Shown: in pieces, positions 36,521-45,120 of the stretch
Numbering within the stretch: position 1 is the stretch's first letter
Layout: each line of letters starts with the position of its first letter
Origin: Bernardetia sp963719525
Lineage (GTDB): Bacteria; Bacteroidota; Bacteroidia; Cytophagales; Bernardetiaceae
Assembly (NCBI GenBank): GCA_963719525.1
Contig: CAVRCG010000004.1
Span: 2,232,001 to 2,296,000, forward strand
Length of the DNA stretch: 64,000 nt
Direction: 5' to 3'
Translations under genes and position numbers: made by a program
The notes under the pieces: model-generated
Databases searched by the model: none
What the model saw: only the letters and a program-made list of their open reading frames with translations
Told to the model about the DNA's origin: nothing

Positions 36521-37423
36521 ATGGTAATTGTTCAACTCATTGGAGGGTTGGGAAACCAACTCTTCCAATATGCCTTTGGCAAACACATGGCAAAACTTAA
36601 TAAGACAGAGTTAGTGTTAGATACTTCTGCTTTTCACGATTCTTACAAACTACACAAATATAGTTTGCAGCATTTTGGTATAAGTGCCAAGATTGCTGAT
36701 AGACATATAGTGGATGAAATAAAGAACTATCCCAAACCTAACAAGTGGCAAAAAGCCATTCAGGTTTTTTTGGGAACACCATTTATTGTAATAAAAGAAA
36801 AAGCGTTTAATTTTGATGAAAAGGTACTCAAAAAGTATAATTCTAAACATATTTTTGTTGATGGATATTGGCAAACTGAAAAGTATTTTGAATCTATAAA
36901 AGAAATTTTATATAAAGAATTTCAAATCACTACACCACAAGGCGAGCAAGATAAATCTATTTCTGAAAAAATTAGGAATAGTAATGCGATAAGTTTACAT
37001 ATTAGAAGAGCAGATTATACCAATCCTGAAACTGTAGAAGCACACGGAATGTGTTCATTAGAATACTATCAAAATGCTGTTGAAGAAGTGGCTTCTGAAG
37101 TAGAAAATCCTACTTTTTTTGTTTTTTCAGATGATATTGAGTGGGCAGAACAACATCTTAAAATAGCTTATCCTATTATTTTTGTAGGACATAATGATGC
37201 TGAAAAAAACTATGAAGATCTGAGGTTGATGAGTGAATGTCAGCACAATATTATTGCCAATAGCAGTTTTAGCTGGTGGGGTGCTTGGTTAAACCCCAAT
37301 CCCAATAAAATTGTGGTTGCTCCCACCCAATGGTTTAATCCTGATTCTGCTTGGTGTAAGGAAATGAATATTAATCAAACAGATATTATTCCTAATGATT
37401 GGCTTAGAATAGACAATTATTAA
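36521..37423 (+). CDS. Alpha-1,2-fucosyltransferase, GT11
   Basis: Transfers L-fucose from GDP-fucose to a galactose-type acceptor. From the ATG at 36521 the 300-residue protein starts with the GT11 hallmark MVIVQLIGGLGNQLFQYAFG, has the GDP-fucose-binding HIRRADYTN segment (about 165), and the C-terminal ANSSFSWWGAWLNPNPNK and PTQWFNP motifs. A start 36 bp earlier would add a non-conserved leader overlapping the preceding gene. It depends on the fcl-like enzyme of this locus. About 200 bp of AT-rich sequence follow before the next promoter-like site. Confidence 0.93.
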   Translation: MVIVQLIGGLGNQLFQYAFGKHMAKLNKTELVLDTSAFHDSYKLHKYSLQHFGISAKIADRHIVDEIKNYPKPNKWQKAIQVFLGTPFIVIKEKAFNFDEKVLKKYNSKHIFVDGYWQTEKYFESIKEILYKEFQITTPQGEQDKSISEKIRNSNAISLHIRRADYTNPETVEAHGMCSLEYYQNAVEEVASEVENPTFFVFSDDIEWAEQHLKIAYPIIFVGHNDAEKNYEDLRLMSECQHNIIANSSFSWWGAWLNPNPNKIVVAPTQWFNPDSAWCKEMNINQTDIIPNDWLRIDNY

Positions 37424-37600
37424 AGTCATTATGAATGATAATCATATCTAAGGTTGAATTTGTCTAAAATAATTTTTTTTTCAAACTTGATACTAAGACT
37501 ATTAAAAATAAAAATTAGTGTTTATCAATAAAATATACTAAATATGTTAGTGTAAATACATTAGGAATGAGCTATTCATTTCACACTTTAAAATGAACAC

Positions 37601-37608
37601 TACTTTTG
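37601..37608 (+). promoter_or_regulatory. Candidate promoter -7 element
   Basis: TACTTTTG matches the Bacteroidota -7 consensus TAnnTTTG and lies 37 bp before the chosen ATG of the methyltransferase. No good -33 TTTG is present at the right distance, so this is tentative. It argues against starting the gene at 37606. Confidence 0.35.
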
Positions 37609-38513
37609 CGTGGTAAAACAACAACTCATATTAACTTTTATAACATGAAAACAAAAGAACTTTTTAAACTATCTTCCTCTATAGATTTTTATGAAAATAG
37701 ATTTAAAGATGGATACATGGAAGAGTGGAATAATGCAAAAAAGGAAAGAGTACTAAATATTATCAAAGATATTAACTTACCCGAACATGGTATTGCATTA
37801 GATTATGGTTGTGGAAATGGAGTATTTACAGAAATATTAGCTCTTGCCTTACCTAAATGGCAAATATTTGGAGCAGATATTAGTGAAACGGCTGTAGCCA
37901 ATGCCAAAAAAAAACATCCATATAATTTCTTTAATTTATTAGAGCCAACAGATGAAAAATTCGATTTTGTATTTACACATCACGTATTAGAACATGTCTA
38001 TGATATACAATTAGCTACCCAACAGATAAGTGATTTGTGTAAAAAAGAAGCGAAAATGTTGCATATATTGCCTTGTGGGAATGAAAATAGTTTAGAACAC
38101 CGTATTTGTAGTATGTACAAAGAGGGTATAAATCCAGAGTTGGGTAATAGGTTTTTTTTCGAAGAAGAAGGACATCTGCGTAGATTAACTTCTAAGGAGT
38201 TAATTGAACTGTTCGAAAGATTTAATTTTGTAAATAAAAAAGGTTATTTTGCAAACCAATATTATGGAGCTTTAGATTGGATAAGTGAATATGACACAGG
38301 TTTTATTAACTCTCTTTTTGATGAAAATAAAACAGTTTCTAAACAATCATCAGACTTTATCAAAGAGGTGAAAGAAAAAGTATTAGAAGTAAAGTCATTG
38401 AAAGAATCTGCATTAGGCTATAGAAAACAAGGTATTACATATATACACGGGCTAAAATCGATTCCAAGTGTGTTTAAATTGTAGAGTTTAATTATGATTT
38501 AACTTTTTGATTT

Positions 38514-39761
38514 TCAAGTTTTTACATTGATTTGATTTTGCAAAAGGTCTAGTATTTCTTGGCTAGAACAAAGTATTCTCTGTAAAGAAATAAATCCTTT
38601 TTGTTTAAATTGTTTACATTTTCGTCTAATAAATCGGACTATTTTTTGAACCTCAATACCTAAAAATGCAAATTGTAAAAGTTTATTTTCAAATTCCTCT
38701 TTTGTTTTTGTTCTTGGTTCACTAATTTTTAAAACGTGTTTAAGTGTCTTAAAGAATTGTTCTATGTACGTTCTATTGAACCAATGTCTTCTCAATGTTT
38801 TTGCAAAAATAGTTAAATGTGGCGTATATATAACACTTACTTTTTTAGAACCCTTTAACCTAAAAAATAAAAAAACAACTTCTCTTTTTTGACATTGATA
38901 AAATGCTTTTATACGTAAAGTGAAGGGTGTTTTATCCTCTTCTTTAAGATACTTTTCTTGGTCTTGATGCTGTTTTTCTTTTTCTAAAAACACATTTTCT
39001 ATATATTTACTCAAACTACTTTTTTTATTGTTTAGATAAATAATATGGCTTTTAGTTGGTACACTAATGTAAATTAAATTGTTTTCTTTTTTACTACATT
39101 CTTCACTTAAAGAAAGGTTGCTATAGCCACTATCACAGCTAAAATGAATGGCAGGTAATACAATATTTTCTTTAGCCAATTTTTTTTGTAATCTACCCCA
39201 ACGATTTACTAATTTTTTAGCCACTTCAATCGCTTCTCCTTTATCAGCTTTATCTTTTTTTCTCACAAAATCTAAGAATAAAGGATGAAAAACATCATCA
39301 ATATATAATCCAAAACACACAGCTTTAAATCCTAAAGTAGTAGCACGATACTGTCCACTAAAGAATTTTCCAAAATAGTCGTTTTCTCTAGCTAATTCAG
39401 AGAGCCATTGACGAAAAATACTATCATCTAAAACTGCAGTAACTGTTTTTTTTGACCAAATACTACTATCTTTTGAAAGCCTTTTTTTTAATAAATCAAC
39501 AACTTGGTTTTCAAACACATATTCATAAAGTAAGCGTATTTTATTGATAGTCAGCTTTTCATATAAGTTGTTGCAGTTAATATAGAGCGAACTACTTATG
39601 ACACCGTACTTTACTAAGATGCTTTTTAGGGTAGGTAAACCAAGTAACTGACCTAAAAAAAGTAGAATGTTCATCTTTTCAAAAAATGCTATTTCTTTAT
39701 TGTCTAACTTGGAAATGTCTAATTCTGAAAATGCTTTGTTAAAAAGAGCAGAAATATCCAA
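38514..39761 (-). CDS. DDE transposase, IS4-superfamily-like
   Basis: The transposase of the IS at 38481-39950, at least 415 residues. The catalytic triad can be placed: Asp in TAVLDDSIF (about 108), Asp in IHFSCDSGYSNLS (about 207) and Glu in NRTYIEQFFKTLKHVLKI (about 335), matching the Y/R-E-K pattern of IS4-type enzymes. The listed start at 39761 is TTG. The frame remains open upstream to a stop near 39856 with no ATG, so the true start is a rare codon within that stretch, or the N-terminus is misread. The C-terminal tail (VQKIVRFIRRKCKQFKQ) is very basic. I cannot assign a subgroup. Confidence 0.82.
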   Translation of the reverse strand: MDISALFNKAFSELDISKLDNKEIAFFEKMNILLFLGQLLGLPTLKSILVKYGVISSSLYINCNNLYEKLTINKIRLLYEYVFENQVVDLLKKRLSKDSSIWSKKTVTAVLDDSIFRQWLSELARENDYFGKFFSGQYRATTLGFKAVCFGLYIDDVFHPLFLDFVRKKDKADKGEAIEVAKKLVNRWGRLQKKLAKENIVLPAIHFSCDSGYSNLSLSEECSKKENNLIYISVPTKSHIIYLNNKKSSLSKYIENVFLEKEKQHQDQEKYLKEEDKTPFTLRIKAFYQCQKREVVFLFFRLKGSKKVSVIYTPHLTIFAKTLRRHWFNRTYIEQFFKTLKHVLKISEPRTKTKEEFENKLLQFAFLGIEVQKIVRFIRRKCKQFKQKGFISLQRILCSSQEILDLLQNQINVKT

Positions 39762-39898
39762 AAATTCATTTTCAAAATATTTTTTTGTTAAAGAAACTAT
39801 CTTTTCATCTATTTTTTTTTTATCATTGTAGTGTATTTTAAAAAAGGTACTAATTTATTTTTGTAGTTAAAAACAAATATAGGACTTTTGCAAAATAT

Positions 39899-39939
39899 AA
39901 TTGCCGTACAGAGTTGATTTTCAATAAAATACGGCAATT
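39899..39939. other. Hairpin inside the IS end
   Basis: AATTGCCGTA (39899-39908) and TACGGCAATT (39930-39939) form a perfect 10-bp stem with a 21-nt loop, directly next to the terminal repeat on the transposase 5' side. It may block read-through transcription into the transposase gene or take part in end recognition. Confidence 0.7.
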
Positions 39940-40277
39940 TTAAACTCTACAATTTAAAAATGTGATAAAAGCATACACTACTAATTATAAATATGAAGGG
40001 TTTTTGAAAAAAGTGCAAAACGAATGGTTGCAAGAGTCTAATCATGAAAATGGGAGTGAGATGTATATTATTTTGAAACGCTAAAAATAGTTTAATTATG
40101 GTTCTTAATCTATTTTAGACTTATGAAAATGTAATTTCATTTATTTTTTTGTAGAATAAAGTTAGAAAACCTTTTTTTATGAAAGAAAAGATATTTGTAC
40201 GGAATAAAGTTTGGTAAAATTATCTACTATTTATTATCAGTTCAGTTTAAAGTAAGAACCTTAATTGTAATAAAAAA

Positions 40278-41324
40278 ATGAAAACACCCTTAATTTCGGT
40301 AGTTTTACCAGTTTACAATGCTGAATTATACATAGCAGAGGCTATAGAAAGCATTTTGAACCAAACTTACACAAACTTCGAATTATTAATATTGAATGAT
40401 GCCTCAACAGATAAAAGTGTAGATATCATAAAGGAATATGCAGAGGAAAATGAGAGAATTAGATTTATAGATTACAAGCAAAATGCAGGACTTATTCAGC
40501 GTCTTAATGATGGAGTAAGGAATGCAAAAGGTAAGTATGTTGCGAGAATGGATAATGATGATATTAGCTTACCTAATCGTTTTGAAGAACAGATAAAATA
40601 TATGGAGGCGAATGAAGAAGTAGGTGTTTGTGGAACTTATTTTGATATTTTTGAGGAAGATAGTAGCAATATAATACTAAATGTACGACATCCTGTTATA
40701 GATAGTGAGATAAAACTATCTTTACTCAAAAACTCTGTACTAGGACACCCTACCGTTATGGCAAGAGCCAAGTTGCTTAAAGAAAATGAATATGATTTGA
40801 ATTATAACGCAGCAGAAGATTATGAATTATGGTCAAGACTGGTGTTGAAGACTAAGTTTCATAATTTGCCCAAAGTACACTTGTTATATCGTTGGCACGG
40901 ACAAAATATGAGTTTAAAACAGTCTGCAAATCAGTTGATTAAGGCTAAAGAAATACAATTTAATCAGCTACAAAGGATTGGTATAAAAAGTAGAAAACAA
41001 GCAGAACGACTATGGGAACTTTTGTTTAATACTGATTCTTATTTGCAAAGTCCCAAAGAGAGTGAAGAAATAATAGGATTATTGCATTCTATTCAGAACA
41101 TTTATTCTTATAATTTAGAACACAATATATACGATGCTCAACTCTTTGAAGATTTGCTACGTATCAAACAAGAAATATTAATAAAATCAACCTATTTAAG
41201 TTATAATTTTAGATTGCTAAAATTATATTTTTTATTTCCTTTTTCTACTTTCTCAAAATTGACAATAAAGGAAAAAGTGCTATTTACTATAAAATGTCTA
41301 GTCAAATGGAAAACAAGAATATAG
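40278..41324 (+). CDS. Family 2 glycosyltransferase
   Basis: A 348-residue GT-A enzyme. Motifs: ISVVLPVYNAELYIAEAIES, NQTYTNFELLILNDASTDKS, the metal site ARMDNDDISLPNRFEEQ and the acceptor-side YELWSRL (ED-Y before it). Its pattern resembles EpsE/WcaA-type transferases. The C-terminal 100 residues are helical and basic (KEKVLFTIKCLVKWKTR), a likely membrane contact. It overlaps the next GT2 gene by about 30 bp, so the two are co-translated. The preceding 190 bp after the split methyltransferase contain no gene. Confidence 0.92.
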   Translation: MKTPLISVVLPVYNAELYIAEAIESILNQTYTNFELLILNDASTDKSVDIIKEYAEENERIRFIDYKQNAGLIQRLNDGVRNAKGKYVARMDNDDISLPNRFEEQIKYMEANEEVGVCGTYFDIFEEDSSNIILNVRHPVIDSEIKLSLLKNSVLGHPTVMARAKLLKENEYDLNYNAAEDYELWSRLVLKTKFHNLPKVHLLYRWHGQNMSLKQSANQLIKAKEIQFNQLQRIGIKSRKQAERLWELLFNTDSYLQSPKESEEIIGLLHSIQNIYSYNLEHNIYDAQLFEDLLRIKQEILIKSTYLSYNFRLLKLYFLFPFSTFSKLTIKEKVLFTIKCLVKWKTRI

Positions 41325-42211
41325 AACCTCTCATCAGTGTAGTAATACCGTATTACAATGATGGAGCTTATATAGAAGAAACGGTAAATAGCATATTAAA
41401 TCAGACCTACAAAAATACTGAAATTAGTATAGTAAATGACGGTTCAACAGATATACTCTCAATAGAAAAGTTAGCTCATTTTGATAATGAAAAAGTAAGA
41501 ATTATAAATCAAATTAATAAAGGTTTATCTTCAGCACGAAATGTTGGTTTCGAGCAAGCCAACTCGGAGTATGTTCTTACTATTGATAGCGATGACATGT
41601 TTGAGGAAACTTTTTTAGAGAAAGCTGTAAAAATTCTTCAAGATAATAGTAAAATTGGAGCAGTTTCTTCTTGGGTTAGTTACATAAACGAGCAGGGAGA
41701 ATATCTTAATAATCAGTGGAAACCAAAAGGAGGAAAACTTCAAAACTTTTTAGTTGAAAATAACTCTGTTGCTTGTGCTTTAATAAGAAGAAAACTCTGG
41801 GAGCAGTTAGGAGGATACGACGAAAATATGAAAGATGGCTATGAAGATTGGAATTTTTGGATACAGCTTACGAACTTAGAGTACGAAGTATATATAATAA
41901 AGGAATCTTTATTTTTATATAGACAGAAGGGTTCATCTATGCTACAGAATTCTCTTAAGAAACACTTCCAATTACAAAAAGCAATAGTATTCAATAATGA
42001 TGAAATATTCAAAGAACACAGACATTTATTGAATGAATATTTATTTTCTCAAATTGAATTTTATAAAAAGAACCATAACGTAATTCAAGAAAATATAGAT
42101 TTAAAAAAAGAATTTTTATCTATTCAAAATTCTAAATCTTATAAGATAGGAAGAGTAATTACTTCTCCTTTAAGAACAATAAGTCGTTTATTTTATTCTA
42201 AAAGAAGTTAA
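41294..42211 (+). CDS. Family 2 glycosyltransferase
   Basis: A 305-residue GT-A enzyme: ISVVIPYYNDGAYIEETVNS, NQTYKNTEISIVNDGSTDIL, the metal site LTIDSDDMFEETFLEKA and the acceptor-side DGYEDWNFWIQLTN. Its C-terminus, KSYKIGRVITSPLRTISRLF, is the same basic amphipathic motif as in the GT2 at 33081. The ATG at 41294 lies within the end of the previous gene; an in-frame ATG at 41306 is also possible. Donor sugar and linkage cannot be deduced. Confidence 0.92.
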   Translation: MSSQMENKNIEPLISVVIPYYNDGAYIEETVNSILNQTYKNTEISIVNDGSTDILSIEKLAHFDNEKVRIINQINKGLSSARNVGFEQANSEYVLTIDSDDMFEETFLEKAVKILQDNSKIGAVSSWVSYINEQGEYLNNQWKPKGGKLQNFLVENNSVACALIRRKLWEQLGGYDENMKDGYEDWNFWIQLTNLEYEVYIIKESLFLYRQKGSSMLQNSLKKHFQLQKAIVFNNDEIFKEHRHLLNEYLFSQIEFYKKNHNVIQENIDLKKEFLSIQNSKSYKIGRVITSPLRTISRLFYSKRS

Positions 42212-42233
42212 GAATTACGTGTACTATACAAAT

Positions 42234-42265
42234 TTTGTTCTCTCTTTATTTATTCCCTACTTTTG
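42234..42265 (+). promoter_or_regulatory. Bacteroidota-type promoter inside the polysaccharide locus
   Basis: TTTG (42234-42237), a 20-nt spacer, and TACTTTTG (42258-42265): an exact fit to -33 TTTG / -7 TAnnTTTG. It lies 110 bp before the GT8-like gene and suggests a separate transcript for the distal part of the locus. Confidence 0.6.
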
Positions 42266-42375
42266 TAAATCAATTTTTTGTAGAAATAAGAAAAATATGT
42301 TTTATGTTTTTTCATAAAATACAATTTATAACACGTTTAAGGAAACTATTAAATAGAGAAAAATAAAAGAAATTT

Positions 42376-43359
42376 ATGAACGCTATCTGTACCATTGTTA
42401 CTTCGGATTATTTGCATTACGCACTTACTCTAAATGAATCTTTGTTGAATTTTCAAACTCTACCTATTTACATTTTAATAGTAGATGATAAAATAGATGA
42501 AAGTCCTATAAAAGAACAATTTCCTAATATTCATTTTTTATCTTTGGAAGACATTTCAAAGTCAGATATTGCCAATAAAATAATAAGTAAATATAAAGGA
42601 GTTTATGAAGATGCTTTGCGCTGGTCTTTAAAATCTGTTTTAGCGAGTTATTTACTAGATAAATATGAAAAAGTATTAGTCTTAGACTGTGATTTATGCT
42701 TTTATAATGATTATAATTTTTTGTTTGAAGAATTGGAAATGAATAATGTACTTCTTACTCCTCATTGGCGAAACTCTGATCCTTATAGTCCTCACAATAG
42801 TTTTGATTTACTTTTTTATTCAGGACTCTTCAACGCAGGTTTTTTAGCTGTTAATAAAAAAGGAAAAGAAGTAATGGATTGGTGGGCAATGTGTTGTGAG
42901 TACAAATGTGAAATAAATATTCAAAAAGGACATTATGTCGATCAAACTTATTTGAATCTAATGCCTATCTATTTCGAAAATGTAAAGACATTAAGGCATA
43001 AAGGTTGTAATATATCAGAATGGAATCGAACAGAATGTAAAAGAACCCAAATGTCAAATGGACAAACATGGATTAATGAAAAATATCCAATTGTTTTTAT
43101 CCATTTTACAGGGGATTTAGTCAAAGATATAAAAGAGGGTAAAGAACCATTACTTACAGAACATCTTAATAAATGGCAAGAATCATTGACTACATACGCT
43201 CATCTGTCAGAACCTTATAGATTACAGAGAGCAAAAGAGCTACAAGAGCTAGAAAAAAACAAAGAAATTGTAAAAAAGAGTGAAAAAAACACTACTTTTG
43301 AAAATCTTAAACAAAAGATCAGAATCAGAACTCGTATTTTACGTTTCATTCAAGGATAG
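42376..43359 (+). CDS. Glycosyltransferase, GT8-like
   Basis: A 327-residue protein with features of retaining GT8-like/nucleotide-diphospho-sugar transferases: AICTIVTSDYLHYALTLNES at the N-terminus, the DxD-type metal site KVLVLDCDLCFYND (about 98-110), LFNAGFLAVNKKGKEVMDWW and the later QKGHYVDQTYLNLMP segment. The C-terminal 60 residues are strongly charged and helical. Sugar specificity is unknown. It is the first gene after an internal promoter, 24 bp before the epimerase gene. Confidence 0.78.
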   Translation: MNAICTIVTSDYLHYALTLNESLLNFQTLPIYILIVDDKIDESPIKEQFPNIHFLSLEDISKSDIANKIISKYKGVYEDALRWSLKSVLASYLLDKYEKVLVLDCDLCFYNDYNFLFEELEMNNVLLTPHWRNSDPYSPHNSFDLLFYSGLFNAGFLAVNKKGKEVMDWWAMCCEYKCEINIQKGHYVDQTYLNLMPIYFENVKTLRHKGCNISEWNRTECKRTQMSNGQTWINEKYPIVFIHFTGDLVKDIKEGKEPLLTEHLNKWQESLTTYAHLSEPYRLQRAKELQELEKNKEIVKKSEKNTTFENLKQKIRIRTRILRFIQG

Positions 43360-43383
43360 TCATTTTATCATTACTTCTATTAT

Positions 43384-44250
43384 ATGTTACCTAATATTCT
43401 GCTTATTGGATATGGATTTGTCGGTCAGAATTTATACAAAAAATTAAAAACAACTAATTTTGACGTAAAAGTCCTTTCTCCACATGTAGAAGAAAATATA
43501 GAAAAAGGCTTTTTTAGAGCTAAAATACAAGATATTCCTTTTATTAAGAGTTTGAATTTGGAGAGTACTGTTTTGATACATACGGCTCATATTGGCTATC
43601 CATTGCACGAAAATGATACCTTGATAAGAGAAGTTGAAGAAAACTTAACTCCTCTGTTACTGCTTTTAGAACATATCAAAAAATTAAAAAATTGTAGATT
43701 GATTTATTTGTCTTCTGGTGGTGCTATTTATGGAAAACCTCAAAATAGTTTGGTAGAAGAAAAACATGAATTAAATCCTATTTCTTTTTATGGAATGTGT
43801 AAAAAGTATATGGAAGAGGCAATTCGTCTGTATCATCAGCAATATAACATAGAGTACGACATCATAAGACCTTCTAATATTTATAGTCTTGATTGGAAAA
43901 CAGGGAAGAAACAAGGACTTATTAGTGCATTGGTAAGTGCTGTAAACGAAAATAATCCTTTTCATCTTTGGGGAAATGGACAAAACAAAAAAGATTATAT
44001 ACATATAGATGATGTAAATAATGCTTTAATTAAAATTATACAAAAAGAAGCAAGTAATACTGAATTCAATTTGAGTGCTAACAAAGGATATAGTATCAAT
44101 GAGATGATAAAGATAATAGAAAACAAGTACGATACTAAAATTGAAGTAATCCATTGTCAGACTAAAGAACAAGATGTAGAAAGTATTGTTTTAGATAATA
44201 CAAAGCTAAAAAATCACATTGATTGGCAGGTTCAACCCACTATTTTATAA
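43384..44250 (+). CDS. NAD-dependent sugar epimerase/dehydratase (extended SDR)
   Basis: A 288-residue nucleotide-sugar SDR. The Rossmann motif is ILLIGYGFVGQNLYKKL; LIYLSSGGAIYGKPQNS contains the catalytic Ser region and FYGMCKKYMEEAI the Tyr-Lys pair. Later segments IIRPSNIYSLDW and LWGNGQNKKDYIHIDDVNNA are standard for UDP-glucose 4-epimerase-like and related reductases. The glycine motif GYGFVG is closer to that of reductases than the usual GGAGFIG. The product is unknown; it may act on the same intermediate as the nearby aminotransferase (46425-47543). Confidence 0.85.
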   Translation: MLPNILLIGYGFVGQNLYKKLKTTNFDVKVLSPHVEENIEKGFFRAKIQDIPFIKSLNLESTVLIHTAHIGYPLHENDTLIREVEENLTPLLLLLEHIKKLKNCRLIYLSSGGAIYGKPQNSLVEEKHELNPISFYGMCKKYMEEAIRLYHQQYNIEYDIIRPSNIYSLDWKTGKKQGLISALVSAVNENNPFHLWGNGQNKKDYIHIDDVNNALIKIIQKEASNTEFNLSANKGYSINEMIKIIENKYDTKIEVIHCQTKEQDVESIVLDNTKLKNHIDWQVQPTIL

Positions 44251-44260
44251 TCAATTTTTA

Positions 44261-45112
44261 ATGAAAACGTATTTAAACTTAGGCTGTGGAAATCGCTATC
44301 ATTCTGACTGGACAAATGTAGATTTTGTCAGTACTGGAGAAGATGTATTAGCTCACAATCTTTTACAAGGAATTCCGTTTGAAGACAATCATTTTAAGGT
44401 GGTCTATCATTCGCACGTCTTAGAACATTTTGCCAAAAAAGATGGTAAAGAATTTATCAAAGAATGTCATAGAGTTCTCAAAAAAAACGGAATTATTAGA
44501 ATAGCTGTTCCAGATTTAGAGCAAATAGCGAGAGAATATATCAAAAATTTGGAAGGCGCATTACAAGGAAGCGAAGAAGCAAAGCAAAATTACGAGTGGA
44601 TAAAATTAGAAATGTACGACCAAACTGTCAGAACAAAAGGTGGTGGAGATATGGCAGGATATATTTTTCAAGAGAAAATCCCTAATGAAGAATATGTGTT
44701 TCAACGAGTTGGAGAAGAAGGAAGAAATTTGAGAAAGGACTATTTAGAAAACAAAAATATAATTAGTAGTACGCATTCAGAACAAGAGAAGCAAATTAGT
44801 TTTGTAAGAAAAATAAAAGATAAAGTAAAAAGCGTTTTAAAACTCACATTCTTTAAACACGAGTTTGAAGAAATAAACACAAATAAAAAATATACTGATT
44901 TGGGTAAGTTCCGTTTAGAAGGTGAGATTCATCAGTGGATGTATGATAGATATTCCATTAAAAAACTATTAGAAGAATGTGGCTTTGAGAAAGTAGAGGT
45001 CAAGACCGCTTTTGAAAGTCAAATCCCAAGTTGGAATAGTTATCAATTAGAAACTAAAGATAATATAGTTTTCAAGCCTGACTCTTTATTTGTAGAAGCA
45101 ATCAAACTATAA
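44261..45112 (+). CDS. SAM-dependent methyltransferase
   Basis: A class I methyltransferase of about 283 residues from the ATG at 44261; the frame reaches 44219, but that would overlap the epimerase gene. The N-terminus is directly the SAM motif YLNLGCGNRYHSDWTNVDF, followed by HSHVLEHFAKKDGKEFIKEC and VLKKNGIIRIAVPDLEQIAR. This family is frequent in capsule and O-antigen loci, where it is thought to modify sugars. A central insertion of about 60 residues rich in Lys and Glu separates the catalytic part from the C-terminal IHQWMYDRYSIKKLLEECGF. Confidence 0.85.
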   Translation: MKTYLNLGCGNRYHSDWTNVDFVSTGEDVLAHNLLQGIPFEDNHFKVVYHSHVLEHFAKKDGKEFIKECHRVLKKNGIIRIAVPDLEQIAREYIKNLEGALQGSEEAKQNYEWIKLEMYDQTVRTKGGGDMAGYIFQEKIPNEEYVFQRVGEEGRNLRKDYLENKNIISSTHSEQEKQISFVRKIKDKVKSVLKLTFFKHEFEEINTNKKYTDLGKFRLEGEIHQWMYDRYSIKKLLEECGFEKVEVKTAFESQIPSWNSYQLETKDNIVFKPDSLFVEAIKL

Positions 45113-45120
45113 ACCATACT

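Larger units (their letters stand above)
38481..39950. mobile_element. Insertion sequence with an IS4-superfamily-like DDE transposase
   Basis: A 1,470-bp element with 11-bp perfect terminal inverted repeats GTAGAGTTTAA (38481-38491) and TTAAACTCTAC (39940-39950). It is flanked by a direct repeat AATT (38477-38480 and 39951-39954), taken as the target duplication because removing one copy plus the element restores the host frame. It contains one minus-strand transposase gene. Near the transposase-upstream end is a hairpin (39899-39939). Confidence 0.9.
37645..40084 (+). pseudogene. SAM-dependent methyltransferase split by an insertion sequence
   Basis: A class I methyltransferase: LDYGCGNGVFTEIL is the SAM loop (about 55) and THHVLEHVYD follows the fourth strand. 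The reading frame now ends in the IS end (TTG TAG at 38479-38484). When the IS (38481-39950) and one copy of its AATT target duplication are removed, the frame continues without a break through 39955-40084 as VFKFKNVIKAYTTNYKYEGF to SEMYIILKR, a natural methyltransferase C-terminus. The resident copy therefore lacks its last 42 or so residues, including the final beta strands, and is probably inactive or altered. Start: ATG at 37645. Confidence 0.85.
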
